NCBI GenBank assembly: GCA_964430245.1
Contig: CAYSEW010000012.1
Span: forward strand, 11,210-75,209
Length of the DNA: 64,000 nt
Direction of reading: 5' to 3'
Source: CAYSEW01 sp964430245
GTDB taxonomy: Bacteria; Bacteroidota; Bacteroidia; Flavobacteriales_D; Parvicellaceae
Below the pieces are notes generated by a model. It made no database searches. It was not told the DNA's origin and worked only from the letters and a program-made list of their open reading frames with translations. The translations under genes were made by a program, and so were the position numbers. Shown one piece after another: positions 9,428-17,380 of the stretch (position 1 is its first letter; each line of letters opens with the position of its first letter).

Positions 9428-10327
9428 ATGGCAAGAAGAAAATTTTCAAGCAATAGAGTAACGGAGGTCTCAACGGTCTTTGGTATTACACTTTTATTGG
9501 TCCTGTTGGGGGTTTTTGCTTATTTTATGATTACGGCTCATCAGAAATCAAAAGAGATCAAGGAGCAGCTGAGTGTAGATATTCTTTTTCAGGACGAGGC
9601 AAGTGAAGCAGATGTGTTACAAATGGAAAAAGAGCTGGCATCTAGATCTTATGTAAAACAGGCACAGTACATCTCCAAAGATTCTGCTAAATCGTTGTTG
9701 TTACAACATGTAGGTGATGATGCTTTTGATATTTTGGATGGAGCGAACCCGATTCCGTCTTCCATTAATGTGAACTTAAGTGCTGAATATGTAAATCCAG
9801 ACAGTGCAGCTGCTTTTTCTGAACAGATCATGAAAGAAAAAGAGCACTTAGTTTCCGAAGTGTCTTATAGTGAAGCTCAATTTTTAGAGGTGGGCTCTGT
9901 TTTCAAGAACTTTGAGATGATCTTGTTGGTAATAGCAGGTATTCTTCTTATAATATCTATTATTCTTATTAATATTACTATACGACTGGCTGTGTATTCA
10001 AAAAGATTTATTATTCGAACCATGCAATTGGTAGGGGCGAGCTCCTCTTTTATAAGAAGACCTTTTTTAATAAGGGCATTTTTTCATGGATTTATTTCGG
10101 GGATGTTGGCCATTATTATATTAATAGGATTATGGCATTTGTTTTCTAATTTCAATCCGGACCAGGTATCAAAAATGAGTATCAATGAACAAGAGCTTAA
10201 TGCACAGCTACAATTATTTGGATTATTATTTTCCGGGGTGCTAGGAACAGGAATAATTATCAGTATCTTTTCTACCTATTTTGCTTTGAATAAGTATATT
10301 TGGATCAATTCAGAAAAACTCTATTAA
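9428..10327 (+). CDS. ftsX: Cell division permease-like protein FtsX
   Basis: The 299-residue protein has the FtsX layout: a cytoplasmic N-terminus, TM1 at about 16-38, an extracytoplasmic domain to about 165, then three TMs at about 168-192, 215-240 and 262-287 forming the FtsX/MacB permease core. RTMQLVGASSSFIRRPFLIRAFFHG is the characteristic cytoplasmic loop. The protein pairs with the ATPase FtsE and couples division to peptidoglycan hydrolase activation. ftsE is not adjacent here. The run ftsX, DUF3098, uppP, truB is conserved in many Bacteroidota, which supports the call. The next gene starts 10 nt downstream. Confidence 0.93.
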   Translation: MARRKFSSNRVTEVSTVFGITLLLVLLGVFAYFMITAHQKSKEIKEQLSVDILFQDEASEADVLQMEKELASRSYVKQAQYISKDSAKSLLLQHVGDDAFDILDGANPIPSSINVNLSAEYVNPDSAAAFSEQIMKEKEHLVSEVSYSEAQFLEVGSVFKNFEMILLVIAGILLIISIILINITIRLAVYSKRFIIRTMQLVGASSSFIRRPFLIRAFFHGFISGMLAIIILIGLWHLFSNFNPDQVSKMSINEQELNAQLQLFGLLFSGVLGTGIIISIFSTYFALNKYIWINSEKLY

Positions 10328-10337
10328 ATTTGCAGCT

Positions 10338-10625
10338 ATGAAAACTAATCTACCAGAAAATACTGAGCAGAAAACTAAAATTACTTTAGGGAAAGAGAAT
10401 TATAAATTTATAATTCTTGGATGTATCATCGTTGTATTAGGCTTTATTCTAATGTCTGGGGGAGGAACAGATAATCCCAACGAATTCAATGAAGAAGAAT
10501 TGTTCAGCTTTAGGAGAATTACTTTGGCTCCTTTTTTTGTGATCCTTGGTTATGTGATAGTGCTTTATGGAGTCATGAAAAGACCTAAAGTTAATGGAGA
10601 AGCTGTAGAACAAGTTAACGAATAA
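10338..10625 (+). CDS. DUF3098 family small membrane protein
   Basis: The 95-residue protein has two TM helices, about 25-42 (FIILGCIIVVLGFILMSGG) and 64-83 (LAPFFVILGYVIVLYGVM). Between them is GGTDNPNEFNEEELFSFRRITLAP, matching the DUF3098 pattern of a glycine-rich turn followed by FSFRRITLAP. The family almost always lies between ftsX and uppP in Bacteroidota, as here. Its function is unknown. Spacing to both neighbours is 10-12 nt, so it is probably co-transcribed and may act with FtsX or in wall-lipid handling, which is inference from position only. Confidence 0.9.
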   Translation: MKTNLPENTEQKTKITLGKENYKFIILGCIIVVLGFILMSGGGTDNPNEFNEEELFSFRRITLAPFFVILGYVIVLYGVMKRPKVNGEAVEQVNE

Positions 10626-10637
10626 AATTTCTATTTT

Positions 10638-11426
10638 TTGGAATGGTTTGAATCTTTGATCCTGGGTATAATTCAGGGGTTAACTGAATTTTTGCCTGTT
10701 AGTAGCAGTGGGCATTTGGAGCTGGCAAAAGCCATACATGGCTCTGGAATGGATGCCGATGAAAGCATGATGATGACTGTGATTCTTCACTTTGCTACCG
10801 CATTGAGCACTGTAGTTATTTTTTACAAAGACATTAAAAAAATTGTTAGTGGGTTGTATCAGTTTACTTGGAACGAAGAATTTCAATTTTCTTTAAAGAT
10901 CATTATTTCCATGATTCCTGCTGCAATAGCAGGGGTATTTTTCGATGACTTAATAGAATCGTTTTTCAATGGACAGGTGCTGTTTGTGGGGTGCATGCTC
11001 ATTGTTACGGGGCTCATTCTTTTTTTAGCAGACAAAGCCAAGAACACCAGTAAGTCGGTAAGCTATTCGCATGCCATTGTCATTGGTATTTCCCAAGCAA
11101 TTGCCATTTTACCCGGCATCTCTCGATCTGGTGCTACCATTGCCACCTCTGTTTTGCTGGGTGTAGATCGCGCCAAGGCAGCCAGGTTTTCTTTTTTAAT
11201 GGTGGTTCCATTGATCTTTGGAAAAATAGCCAAGGACTTATTAAGTAGTGACTTTTCTACTACAGGGATAGAATTCAGCTCAATAGCAATAGGCTTTTTA
11301 GCTGCTTTTATTACTGGATTATTTGCTTGTCAATTAATGATCAAGCTAGTTAAGAGGAGTAAGCTCGTTTATTTTTCGGTTTATTGTGTCATCATAGGCA
11401 TCATAGGCATCTTTTTTTCAATGTAA
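10638..11426 (+). CDS. uppP: Undecaprenyl-diphosphate phosphatase UppP (BacA)
   Basis: The 262-residue integral membrane enzyme recycles undecaprenyl diphosphate to the monophosphate carrier for peptidoglycan and O-antigen synthesis. The N-terminal signature IIQGLTEFLPVSSSGHLELA carries the E/QxxxE motif and the conserved Ser and His. The second signature ILPGISRSGATIA carries the essential Arg. About eight hydrophobic segments match the family. The start is TTG at 10638 (TTG GAA TGG). No ATG is available upstream, and this start aligns with the usual N-terminus. It sits 12 nt after the DUF3098 gene and 4 nt before truB. Confidence 0.95.
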   Translation: MEWFESLILGIIQGLTEFLPVSSSGHLELAKAIHGSGMDADESMMMTVILHFATALSTVVIFYKDIKKIVSGLYQFTWNEEFQFSLKIIISMIPAAIAGVFFDDLIESFFNGQVLFVGCMLIVTGLILFLADKAKNTSKSVSYSHAIVIGISQAIAILPGISRSGATIATSVLLGVDRAKAARFSFLMVVPLIFGKIAKDLLSSDFSTTGIEFSSIAIGFLAAFITGLFACQLMIKLVKRSKLVYFSVYCVIIGIIGIFFSM

Positions 11427-11430
11427 TACA

Positions 11431-12123
11431 ATGAAAAAGCAGCAAGACTTTATTAATGGAGAGGTTCTGGTTATAGATAAACCCCTTGGTTGGACTTCTT
11501 TTGATGTGGTCAAGAAAATTAGATACCATCTTAAGCATAAGCTCCAAGTGAAGAAAATAAAAATAGGTCATGCAGGCACCCTGGATCCTTTAGCAACGGG
11601 TGTTTTGGTGCTGTGTACAGGCAAGAAAACCAAAGTGATCGAAGGTTTTATGAATGAAAAAAAGACCTATGATGGGATCATACAGCTGGGTGCTACCACT
11701 CCTTCTTTTGACCTTGAAACCGAAATAGATGCTACTTTTCCAGTAGACATTAATAAAGAGAAAGTAGCCATAGTAGCGCAACAATTTTTGGGGGAGCAAT
11801 TGCAGGAGCCACCTATTTTTTCTGCTAAAAGGGTGAAGGGAAAAAGGGCTTATGAATACGCAAGAAAAGGCGAGAAGGTCGAGCTTAAAAAGAACAAGAT
11901 CATTATAGATTCAATTACTTTGGAGCTGCTAGAGGACAATTGTTTAAGCTTTCAGGTAGACTGTTCAAAAGGAACGTATATAAGGGCTTTAGCAAGAGAC
12001 ATTGCTAATCAATTGAATACTGGAGGGCACTTGATTAAATTGAGAAGAACTCGATCTGGAAATTTTGCTTTAGAACAAGCCATTAGCATGGAAGACTGTT
12101 TAAAGATGATAGATAGCTTGTAA
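11431..12123 (+). CDS. truB: tRNA pseudouridine(55) synthase TruB
   Basis: The 230-residue enzyme converts U55 in the T-loop of tRNAs to pseudouridine. The catalytic motif GHAGTLDPLATGVLVLCTG is present, with nucleophile Asp52. DKPLGWTSFDVV at 16-27 and CSKGTYIRALARDI near 173 are the other TruB signatures. It lacks the long C-terminal PUA extension of E. coli TruB, as is usual in Bacteroidota. The gene lies 4 nt after uppP and is the likely end of the ftsX operon, because queA has its own promoter-like sequence. Confidence 0.96.
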   Translation: MKKQQDFINGEVLVIDKPLGWTSFDVVKKIRYHLKHKLQVKKIKIGHAGTLDPLATGVLVLCTGKKTKVIEGFMNEKKTYDGIIQLGATTPSFDLETEIDATFPVDINKEKVAIVAQQFLGEQLQEPPIFSAKRVKGKRAYEYARKGEKVELKKNKIIIDSITLELLEDNCLSFQVDCSKGTYIRALARDIANQLNTGGHLIKLRRTRSGNFALEQAISMEDCLKMIDSL

Positions 12124-12126
12124 TTT

Positions 12127-12159
12127 TTTGTTATTGTGAGGGTTTATTTGTTATTTTCG
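12127..12159 (+). promoter_or_regulatory. Putative promoter of queA
   Basis: TTTG at 12127-12130, a 21-nt spacer and TATTTTCG at 12152-12159 fit the Bacteroidota sigma-A pattern (-33 TTTG, -7 TAnnTTTG) with one mismatch (C for T). The leader to the queA ATG at 12189 would be about 23 nt. Confidence 0.5.
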
Positions 12160-12188
12160 CAAGCCCGTTTAGTATAAATTATACAAAT

Positions 12189-13238
12189 ATGAAATTATCT
12201 CAATTTGAATTTGATCTTCCTGAAAAGCTTATAGCTGATTTTCCCTCTGATGAAAGAGACGAATCAAGGTTAATGGTTGTTAACAGAGAAACAGGTGACA
12301 TTGAACACAAGGTTTTTAAAGATGTGCTTGACTATTTTGACGATGGAGACATCATGGTTATTAATGATACACGTGTGTTTCCTGCAAGAATGTATGGAAA
12401 TAAAGAAAAAACAGGTGCAAGGATCGAAGTTTTTCTATTAAGAGAGCTGAATAAAGAAAGCTTGTTATGGGATGTATTGGTAGATCCTGCCAGAAAAATT
12501 AGAATTGGCAACAAACTTTATTTTGGAGAGAACGATGAGCTAGTTGCTGAAGTAATCGACAATACTACATCTAGAGGAAGGACTTTGCGTTTTCTTTTCG
12601 ATGGATCGTATGAAGAATTTAAGCAAACCATCACCAAACTTGGGATGACCCCACTTCCAAAATACATTAAAAGAGAGCCTGTTCCAGAAGATAAAGAAAG
12701 ATATCAAACGATCTTTGCCAAGCAAGAAGGGGCTGTTGCAGCACCTACAGCTGGCTTACATTTTAGCAAGCAGCTAATGAAAAGATTAGAGATTAAAGGT
12801 GTTGATTTTACAGAGCTTACTTTGCATGTTGGCTTGGGTACTTTTAGACCAGTAGATGTAGAGGACCTTACTAAGCATAAAATGGATTCCGAGCAGCTGT
12901 ATATTCCAGAAACTACTGCAGATATTGTAAATAGGGCTAAAGAGAATAAGCGCAAGGTTTGTGCTGTAGGTACAACAGTAACTAGAGGTCTTGAAACAGC
13001 AGTTTCTGTTGAGAAAAAATTAAAGCCGTATGACGGATGGACCAATAAATTTATTTTCCCTCCTTACGAATTTAGTATTCCTGATGCGATGATCACTAAT
13101 TTTCATACTCCTAAATCTACTTTGATTATGATGGTTTCTGCTTATGGTGGATACGATCTAATGATGAAGGCTTACAAGGAGGCGATCAAAGAAAAGTATC
13201 GCTTTTATTCTTATGGCGATGCCATGCTGATCCTTTAA
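12189..13238 (+). CDS. queA: S-adenosylmethionine:tRNA ribosyltransferase-isomerase QueA
   Basis: The 349-residue enzyme transfers the ribosyl part of SAM to preQ1 in tRNA, giving epoxyqueuosine. Family signatures run in order: FDLPEKLIADFP at the N-terminus, MVINDTRVFPARM near 55, AAPTAGLHFS near 185, LHVGLGTFRPV near 215, and TNFHTPKSTLIMMVSA near 302. Length is normal. It is preceded by its own promoter-like sequence and followed by a strong rho-independent terminator, so it can be a single-gene unit despite the co-directional neighbours. Confidence 0.97.
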   Translation: MKLSQFEFDLPEKLIADFPSDERDESRLMVVNRETGDIEHKVFKDVLDYFDDGDIMVINDTRVFPARMYGNKEKTGARIEVFLLRELNKESLLWDVLVDPARKIRIGNKLYFGENDELVAEVIDNTTSRGRTLRFLFDGSYEEFKQTITKLGMTPLPKYIKREPVPEDKERYQTIFAKQEGAVAAPTAGLHFSKQLMKRLEIKGVDFTELTLHVGLGTFRPVDVEDLTKHKMDSEQLYIPETTADIVNRAKENKRKVCAVGTTVTRGLETAVSVEKKLKPYDGWTNKFIFPPYEFSIPDAMITNFHTPKSTLIMMVSAYGGYDLMMKAYKEAIKEKYRFYSYGDAMLIL

Positions 13239-13256
13239 GGGAACACTTTTTATACT

Positions 13257-13282
13257 AACCCCGTTTGAAGACGGGGTTTTTT
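13257..13282 (+). terminator. Rho-independent terminator after queA, directly before rlmN
   Basis: An 8-bp perfect stem AACCCCGT / ACGGGGTT with loop TTGAAG is followed by a run of T (13277-13282). It ends 4 nt before the rlmN ATG at 13287. The right arm's last two bases overlap the T-run. Confidence 0.88.
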
Positions 13283-13286
13283 ATTA

Positions 13287-14357
13287 ATGAGCAACAAAAA
13301 GGACATAAGACAGCTTACATTAGATCAGCTGACCAGTGAGCTAGTTGAGCTAGGCGAAAAACCATTCAGGGCCAAGCAGGTCTATGAGTGGTTGTGGAAA
13401 AAAAGAGCCATTTCTTTTGAGCAGATGACCAGTCTTTCTAAACCTTTAAGGGCTCAGCTTGAAGAGGATTATGTCATCCATGCCATTCAATTGTCCGAAG
13501 CTCAATTTAGCAACGATAGAACGGTTAAAAATGCATTTGAGCTGGCAGATGGTGCTGTTATTGAGGGGGTGCTTATTCCTACTAGCAAAAGGATGACTGC
13601 TTGTGTGTCTATTCAGGTGGGCTGTAGTTTGAGCTGTGCTTTTTGTGCAACAGGTAGGTTGAAGAGGGTAAGAAATTTAAATCCCGATGAGATCTACGAT
13701 CAGGTAGTGATGATCAACGACCAGGCAAAAGAGAAATATAACATCCCGCTTTCTAACATTGTTTTTATGGGAATGGGCGAGCCGCTTTTAAATTACCAGA
13801 ATGTGCTGTTGGCCATAGACAAGATCACTTCCGAAAAGGGATTAGGCATGTCGCCCAAACGAATAACAGTAAGTACAGCAGGCATTGCTAAGATGATCAA
13901 GAAGCTGGCAGATGATCAGATCCGTTTTAATTTGGCTTTGTCTTTACATGCTGCCAATGATGAGAAGCGCAACAAGATCATGCCCATAAATGAAAGCAAC
14001 AACTTGGAAGTATTGAAAGAAGCGCTTATTTATTTTTATGTAAAAACCAATTTAAGGGTAACATTCGAATACATTATATTTAAAGACTTTAATGACGAGA
14101 TCAAGGATGCTGAGGAGCTGGCAGATTTTTGTAAAACAGTGCCTTGTAAGGTCAATATTATAGAATACAATGCCATTGATGATGGTATTTATCAGCAGGC
14201 AGACATGAAAAAGGTAGATGCCTTTGCGCAGTATTTAGAATCTCAAAAGATCATCGTTAATGTTAGAAGAAGTAGGGGCAAGGACATAGATGCTGCCTGT
14301 GGTCAGTTGGCCAACAAGAACGATGCTGCAAGCAAAGAAGAAGCTTTTACCAGCTAG
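13287..14357 (+). CDS. rlmN: Dual-specificity 23S rRNA A2503 / tRNA A37 C2-methyltransferase RlmN
   Basis: The 356-residue radical SAM enzyme methylates C2 of A2503 in 23S rRNA and of A37 in some tRNAs. The CxxxCxxC cluster motif is Cys113, Cys117, Cys120 (GCSLSCAFCATG). The second methyl-carrying Cys is Cys338 in DAACGQLA. NIVFMGMGEPLLNY and ALSLHAANDEKRNKIMPIN are RlmN signatures. The ATG stands 4 nt after the T-run of the queA terminator, so a separate transcript has almost no room for a leader. The 3' end overlaps the convergent CBS gene by 11 bp. Confidence 0.97.
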   Translation: MSNKKDIRQLTLDQLTSELVELGEKPFRAKQVYEWLWKKRAISFEQMTSLSKPLRAQLEEDYVIHAIQLSEAQFSNDRTVKNAFELADGAVIEGVLIPTSKRMTACVSIQVGCSLSCAFCATGRLKRVRNLNPDEIYDQVVMINDQAKEKYNIPLSNIVFMGMGEPLLNYQNVLLAIDKITSEKGLGMSPKRITVSTAGIAKMIKKLADDQIRFNLALSLHAANDEKRNKIMPINESNNLEVLKEALIYFYVKTNLRVTFEYIIFKDFNDEIKDAEELADFCKTVPCKVNIIEYNAIDDGIYQQADMKKVDAFAQYLESQKIIVNVRRSRGKDIDAACGQLANKNDAASKEEAFTS

Positions 14358-14805
14358 TTTTTTTAATACGCTTAGAGGCCCTGAGTATGTCTCTTCTGCT
14401 AACAAGGCCTACCATCTTAGCATTTCGAACAACAGGATACCTTCTAAAATTAGAATTCAGGAATAAATTGGCAACTTCTGTAACGTCCGTGTCTTCATTT
14501 ACAGTAATTACTTTTCTAGACATGTAATTGCCTACCCTGCCTTTATTAGGTGGCAGGTTGTGGTAGATGTCTTCTACTATAACTCGTAGGCAATCTTTCT
14601 CTGATATAATGCCCACGAGCTCTTTGTTGTGGTCGACTACGGGAGCTCCGGAGATCTTGTTGCTGATAATAACATCTATTACTTTGCGAATATCATCTTC
14701 TGGATAAAAAGTGATCACATTGGTGGTCATGTAATCTGCTACAGTTTCGTGCTTGATCCTTTTTTTAAGGGTCTCTTCTTTGAATTTAGGGGTGAAATTA
14801 ATCAT
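14347..14805 (-). CDS. Two-CBS-domain protein
   Basis: From the ATG at 14805 the protein has 152 residues. A TTG at 14841 would add 12 residues but is less likely. Two CBS domains fill the chain. The first is about 22-80 (VADYMTTNVITFYPEDDIRKVIDVII ... GAPVVD ... LVGIISEKDCLR). The second is about 97-150 (VGNYMSRKVITVNEDTDVTEVANLFL ... RRYPVV ... LVGLVSRRDILR). Stand-alone CBS pairs bind adenine nucleotides and regulate partners. No partner is fused or adjacent. Its last 11 bp overlap the rlmN 3' end, tail to tail. The AT-rich 148-bp stretch upstream (14806-14953) has no other gene. Confidence 0.88.
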   Translation of the reverse strand: MINFTPKFKEETLKKRIKHETVADYMTTNVITFYPEDDIRKVIDVIISNKISGAPVVDHNKELVGIISEKDCLRVIVEDIYHNLPPNKGRVGNYMSRKVITVNEDTDVTEVANLFLNSNFRRYPVVRNAKMVGLVSRRDILRASKRIKKTSW

Positions 14806-14953
14806 AGGAATAGGGGTGTTTGGTGATTTGTTAAAATACAAAATATTATTACTATAATATAGTAAAAATCACTAAAAAACAAAATAAAAATTTACTATAT
14901 TTTATTCAGATCGGAGAAAATAAAGAGCCTTTGAAAGTTGTAATGCAATAGAG

Positions 14954-16321
14954 TTAGCTAAGTTTTTTTATACTTCTTCTAAGAAAGTAGTAGCAAATAA
15001 TGGCAGATATTATATCTGAAATTGGAAAGCTGTACCAGATTCCATTAATGCCATAATACATGGGTAAAATAATAACCAGAGGAATTAGAAAAAGGCCTTG
15101 CTTGGTAAGGGTTAAAAGTAAAGCCGGAGTAGCTTTTCCAATGGCCTGGTAATATGAAGGGCTGATTAAAGTAAATGACACCACAGGAGAGGTAACAAAT
15201 AACCAGAAAATAGCATCGGGTGAATACTCTATCAGAGCTACATCCTTGGTGAATAAATACGGGATCCATTCGGCACTGTAAATAAGTATAAAGCAGATAA
15301 ATCCAGCAATAATAAACCCATAGATAAGTGCTACATTGATCACTTCTTTGAGTCGTTCATAATTTTTAGCCCCATAGTTATATCCGGCAATAGGCATAAA
15401 GCCCTGTGCTATTCCAATTAAAGGAAAGAAAGCGAACATGACCAACCTACCCGCCAATCCATATACTGAAATAGCTGTTTCACCCCCCATGCCATCCAAA
15501 TTTCCGTATTTAAATAAAGAGGTGTTTAATACAATGGCAAGCACACTCAATGTCCCTTGTCTTACCATATTCACAGAACCTAGCTTAAGTGTTTCAGATA
15601 CAATACTTTTATTGAGCTTGAATTTTTCGGGGATCACTTTCATTTCTCCCTTACCTGCTAAATAGAAATAAAAAATATAGGCAGCACATCCCAAATAGGA
15701 GATGGTAGTGGCCCATCCTGCACCTTCCATTCCGTAGTTCATTAGGTCAATGAATATATAATCTAAAAATATATTAACAATGGAAGGAATCAGTAAGACT
15801 ACCATGGCGATCTTTGCTTTACCTTCTGCTCGTAAATTGTTGTTAGCCATCATGGAGATTGCTAAAAATGGAATACCAACAAGAACAATAGAAAAATAGA
15901 TATCTGCATATTCCATGATCTGTCCTTTAGCACCGAAAAGGTCTAACATAGGTGTTTTGTAAACTACTCCTACAATGACTACTAAAAACGCGAGAAAAAG
16001 CGTTAAGCAAACCTGGTTGTTAAAGGCAAGTAATGCCTTGCTTTTATCGTTGGCACCCAATGCTCTTGAAACAATAGAGCCCCCTCCAATTCCAATGGAC
16101 ATCCCAATAGATGAAAAAAGAAAAGAGATAGGGAAAACAACTGAAATGGCTCCTATTGCAAGGTCTCCATTAGGAATGTATTGCCCTACAAAAAAAGTAT
16201 CTACCATCATGTTCAATGACATGACCATAAAGCCGATGGCAGCAGGCATTGCCTGATTGAACAACAATTTTTTTATGGGTGCTGTTCCTAATAATATGGA
16301 GTTTTCACTGGTTCTACTCAA
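14954..16321 (-). CDS. MATE family efflux transporter
   Basis: The 455-residue protein has about 12 TM helices in the MatE fold. The N-terminal pattern LGTAPIKKLLFNQAMPAAIGF and MVDTFFVGQYI in TM1 is typical, as is the internal repeat around VNMVRQGTLSVLAIVLN. MATE proteins export drugs or metabolites in exchange for Na+ or H+. The substrate is not predictable here. The start appears to be TTG at 16321: an in-frame TAA lies two codons upstream, and the next Met (residue 25) would cut into TM1. The asd gene lies 12 nt upstream in the same direction, so the pair may be co-transcribed. Confidence 0.92.
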   Translation of the reverse strand: MSRTSENSILLGTAPIKKLLFNQAMPAAIGFMVMSLNMMVDTFFVGQYIPNGDLAIGAISVVFPISFLFSSIGMSIGIGGGSIVSRALGANDKSKALLAFNNQVCLTLFLAFLVVIVGVVYKTPMLDLFGAKGQIMEYADIYFSIVLVGIPFLAISMMANNNLRAEGKAKIAMVVLLIPSIVNIFLDYIFIDLMNYGMEGAGWATTISYLGCAAYIFYFYLAGKGEMKVIPEKFKLNKSIVSETLKLGSVNMVRQGTLSVLAIVLNTSLFKYGNLDGMGGETAISVYGLAGRLVMFAFFPLIGIAQGFMPIAGYNYGAKNYERLKEVINVALIYGFIIAGFICFILIYSAEWIPYLFTKDVALIEYSPDAIFWLFVTSPVVSFTLISPSYYQAIGKATPALLLTLTKQGLFLIPLVIILPMYYGINGIWYSFPISDIISAIICYYFLRRSIKKLS

Positions 16322-16333
16322 AGATTAGAATTA

Positions 16334-17338
16334 TTAGGCAGTTGTTTTTTCAATGAGCTCATTTTCTATCATGTACTCTGCAATTTGAATAGCATTAGTA
16401 GCCGCCCCTTTTCTTAGATTATCTGCTACAATCCACATGTCTAATCCAAAAGGCACAGAATGATCTCTTCTCAATCTACCAACAAAAACTTCATCCTTTT
16501 CATGAGCGGTAAGTGGCATTGGATACAAGTTGTTTTTGGCGTCATCTTGGATTAGAATGCCAGGGGTTTCTCCAATTTCTTTTTTAACAGTGTCCAAATC
16601 AAAATCTTCATGTAATTCTACGTTAACTGCCTCACTGTGGCCACCCATTACTGGAATCCTTACAACAGTAGCAGTAATTTGTATAGAAGGATCGTTGAAT
16701 ATTTTTCTTGTTTCATTAACCAACTTCATTTCTTCAGAAGAATAGCCATTGTCCATAAAATCTCCCCCATGCGGAAAACAATTTAGATCTATTGTATAGG
16801 GATATACTTTTTCTGCTGGTTTGCCGGCCCTTTCATTTTCCATTTGCTCAACAGCTGCTACGCCAGTTCCCGTAACAGACTGATAAGTTGAGATAACTAA
16901 TCTTTTGATCCTGTATTTTTCATGGAGTGCTTTTAAAGCAAGCACCATTTGAATGGTTGAACAATTAGGATTGGCTATGATTTTATCTTTTTCAGTAATT
17001 TCTTTCGCATTGATTTCTGGGACGATCAGTTTTTTATCCTCATCCATTCTCCATACAGATGAATTATCAATAACCACTATTCCTTTTGCTGCAAACTTTG
17101 GTGCCCATTCTTTTGAAAGTGAACCACCTGCAGAAAAGATGGCGATTTGAGGACATTGTTCTAAAGCTTCTGATATTCCAATAACAATAATTTCTTTTCC
17201 TTTATATTGTATTGGCTTCCCAATATTTCTTTCTGAAGCAACTAATAAAAGCGCTGTAATAGGTAGATTTCTTTCTTCAAGTACTCTTAGCATTACATTT
17301 CCTACCATTCCAGTTGCACCAACTATCGCTAATTTCAT
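16334..17338 (-). CDS. asd: Aspartate-semialdehyde dehydrogenase
   Basis: From the ATG at 17338 the enzyme has 334 residues and begins MKLAIVGATGMVGN, the Rossmann NADP-binding motif. A TTG six codons upstream is possible but not needed. It reduces aspartyl phosphate to aspartate semialdehyde for lysine/diaminopimelate, threonine and methionine synthesis. The catalytic Cys is in IANPNCSTIQMV (Cys126 from this ATG). Substrate- and phosphate-binding residues occur in RIPVMGGHSEAVNVEL, including the catalytic His. A -7 box lies 15 nt before the ATG. The divergent T9SS cargo gene starts only 42 nt away, a very compact divergent promoter region. Confidence 0.97.
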   Translation of the reverse strand: MKLAIVGATGMVGNVMLRVLEERNLPITALLLVASERNIGKPIQYKGKEIIVIGISEALEQCPQIAIFSAGGSLSKEWAPKFAAKGIVVIDNSSVWRMDEDKKLIVPEINAKEITEKDKIIANPNCSTIQMVLALKALHEKYRIKRLVISTYQSVTGTGVAAVEQMENERAGKPAEKVYPYTIDLNCFPHGGDFMDNGYSSEEMKLVNETRKIFNDPSIQITATVVRIPVMGGHSEAVNVELHEDFDLDTVKKEIGETPGILIQDDAKNNLYPMPLTAHEKDEVFVGRLRRDHSVPFGLDMWIVADNLRKGAATNAIQIAEYMIENELIEKTTA

Positions 17339-17353
17339 TATTTTCGTTTTGTT

Positions 17354-17361
17354 CAAAAGTA
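17354..17361 (-). promoter_or_regulatory. Putative -7 box for asd
   Basis: On the minus strand these bases read TACTTTTG, a perfect TAnnTTTG match. The predicted leader to the ATG at 17338 is about 10 nt. No convincing -33 TTG was found at the usual spacing. Confidence 0.45.
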
Positions 17362-17380
17362 GTATATTTATTCAGTATAG

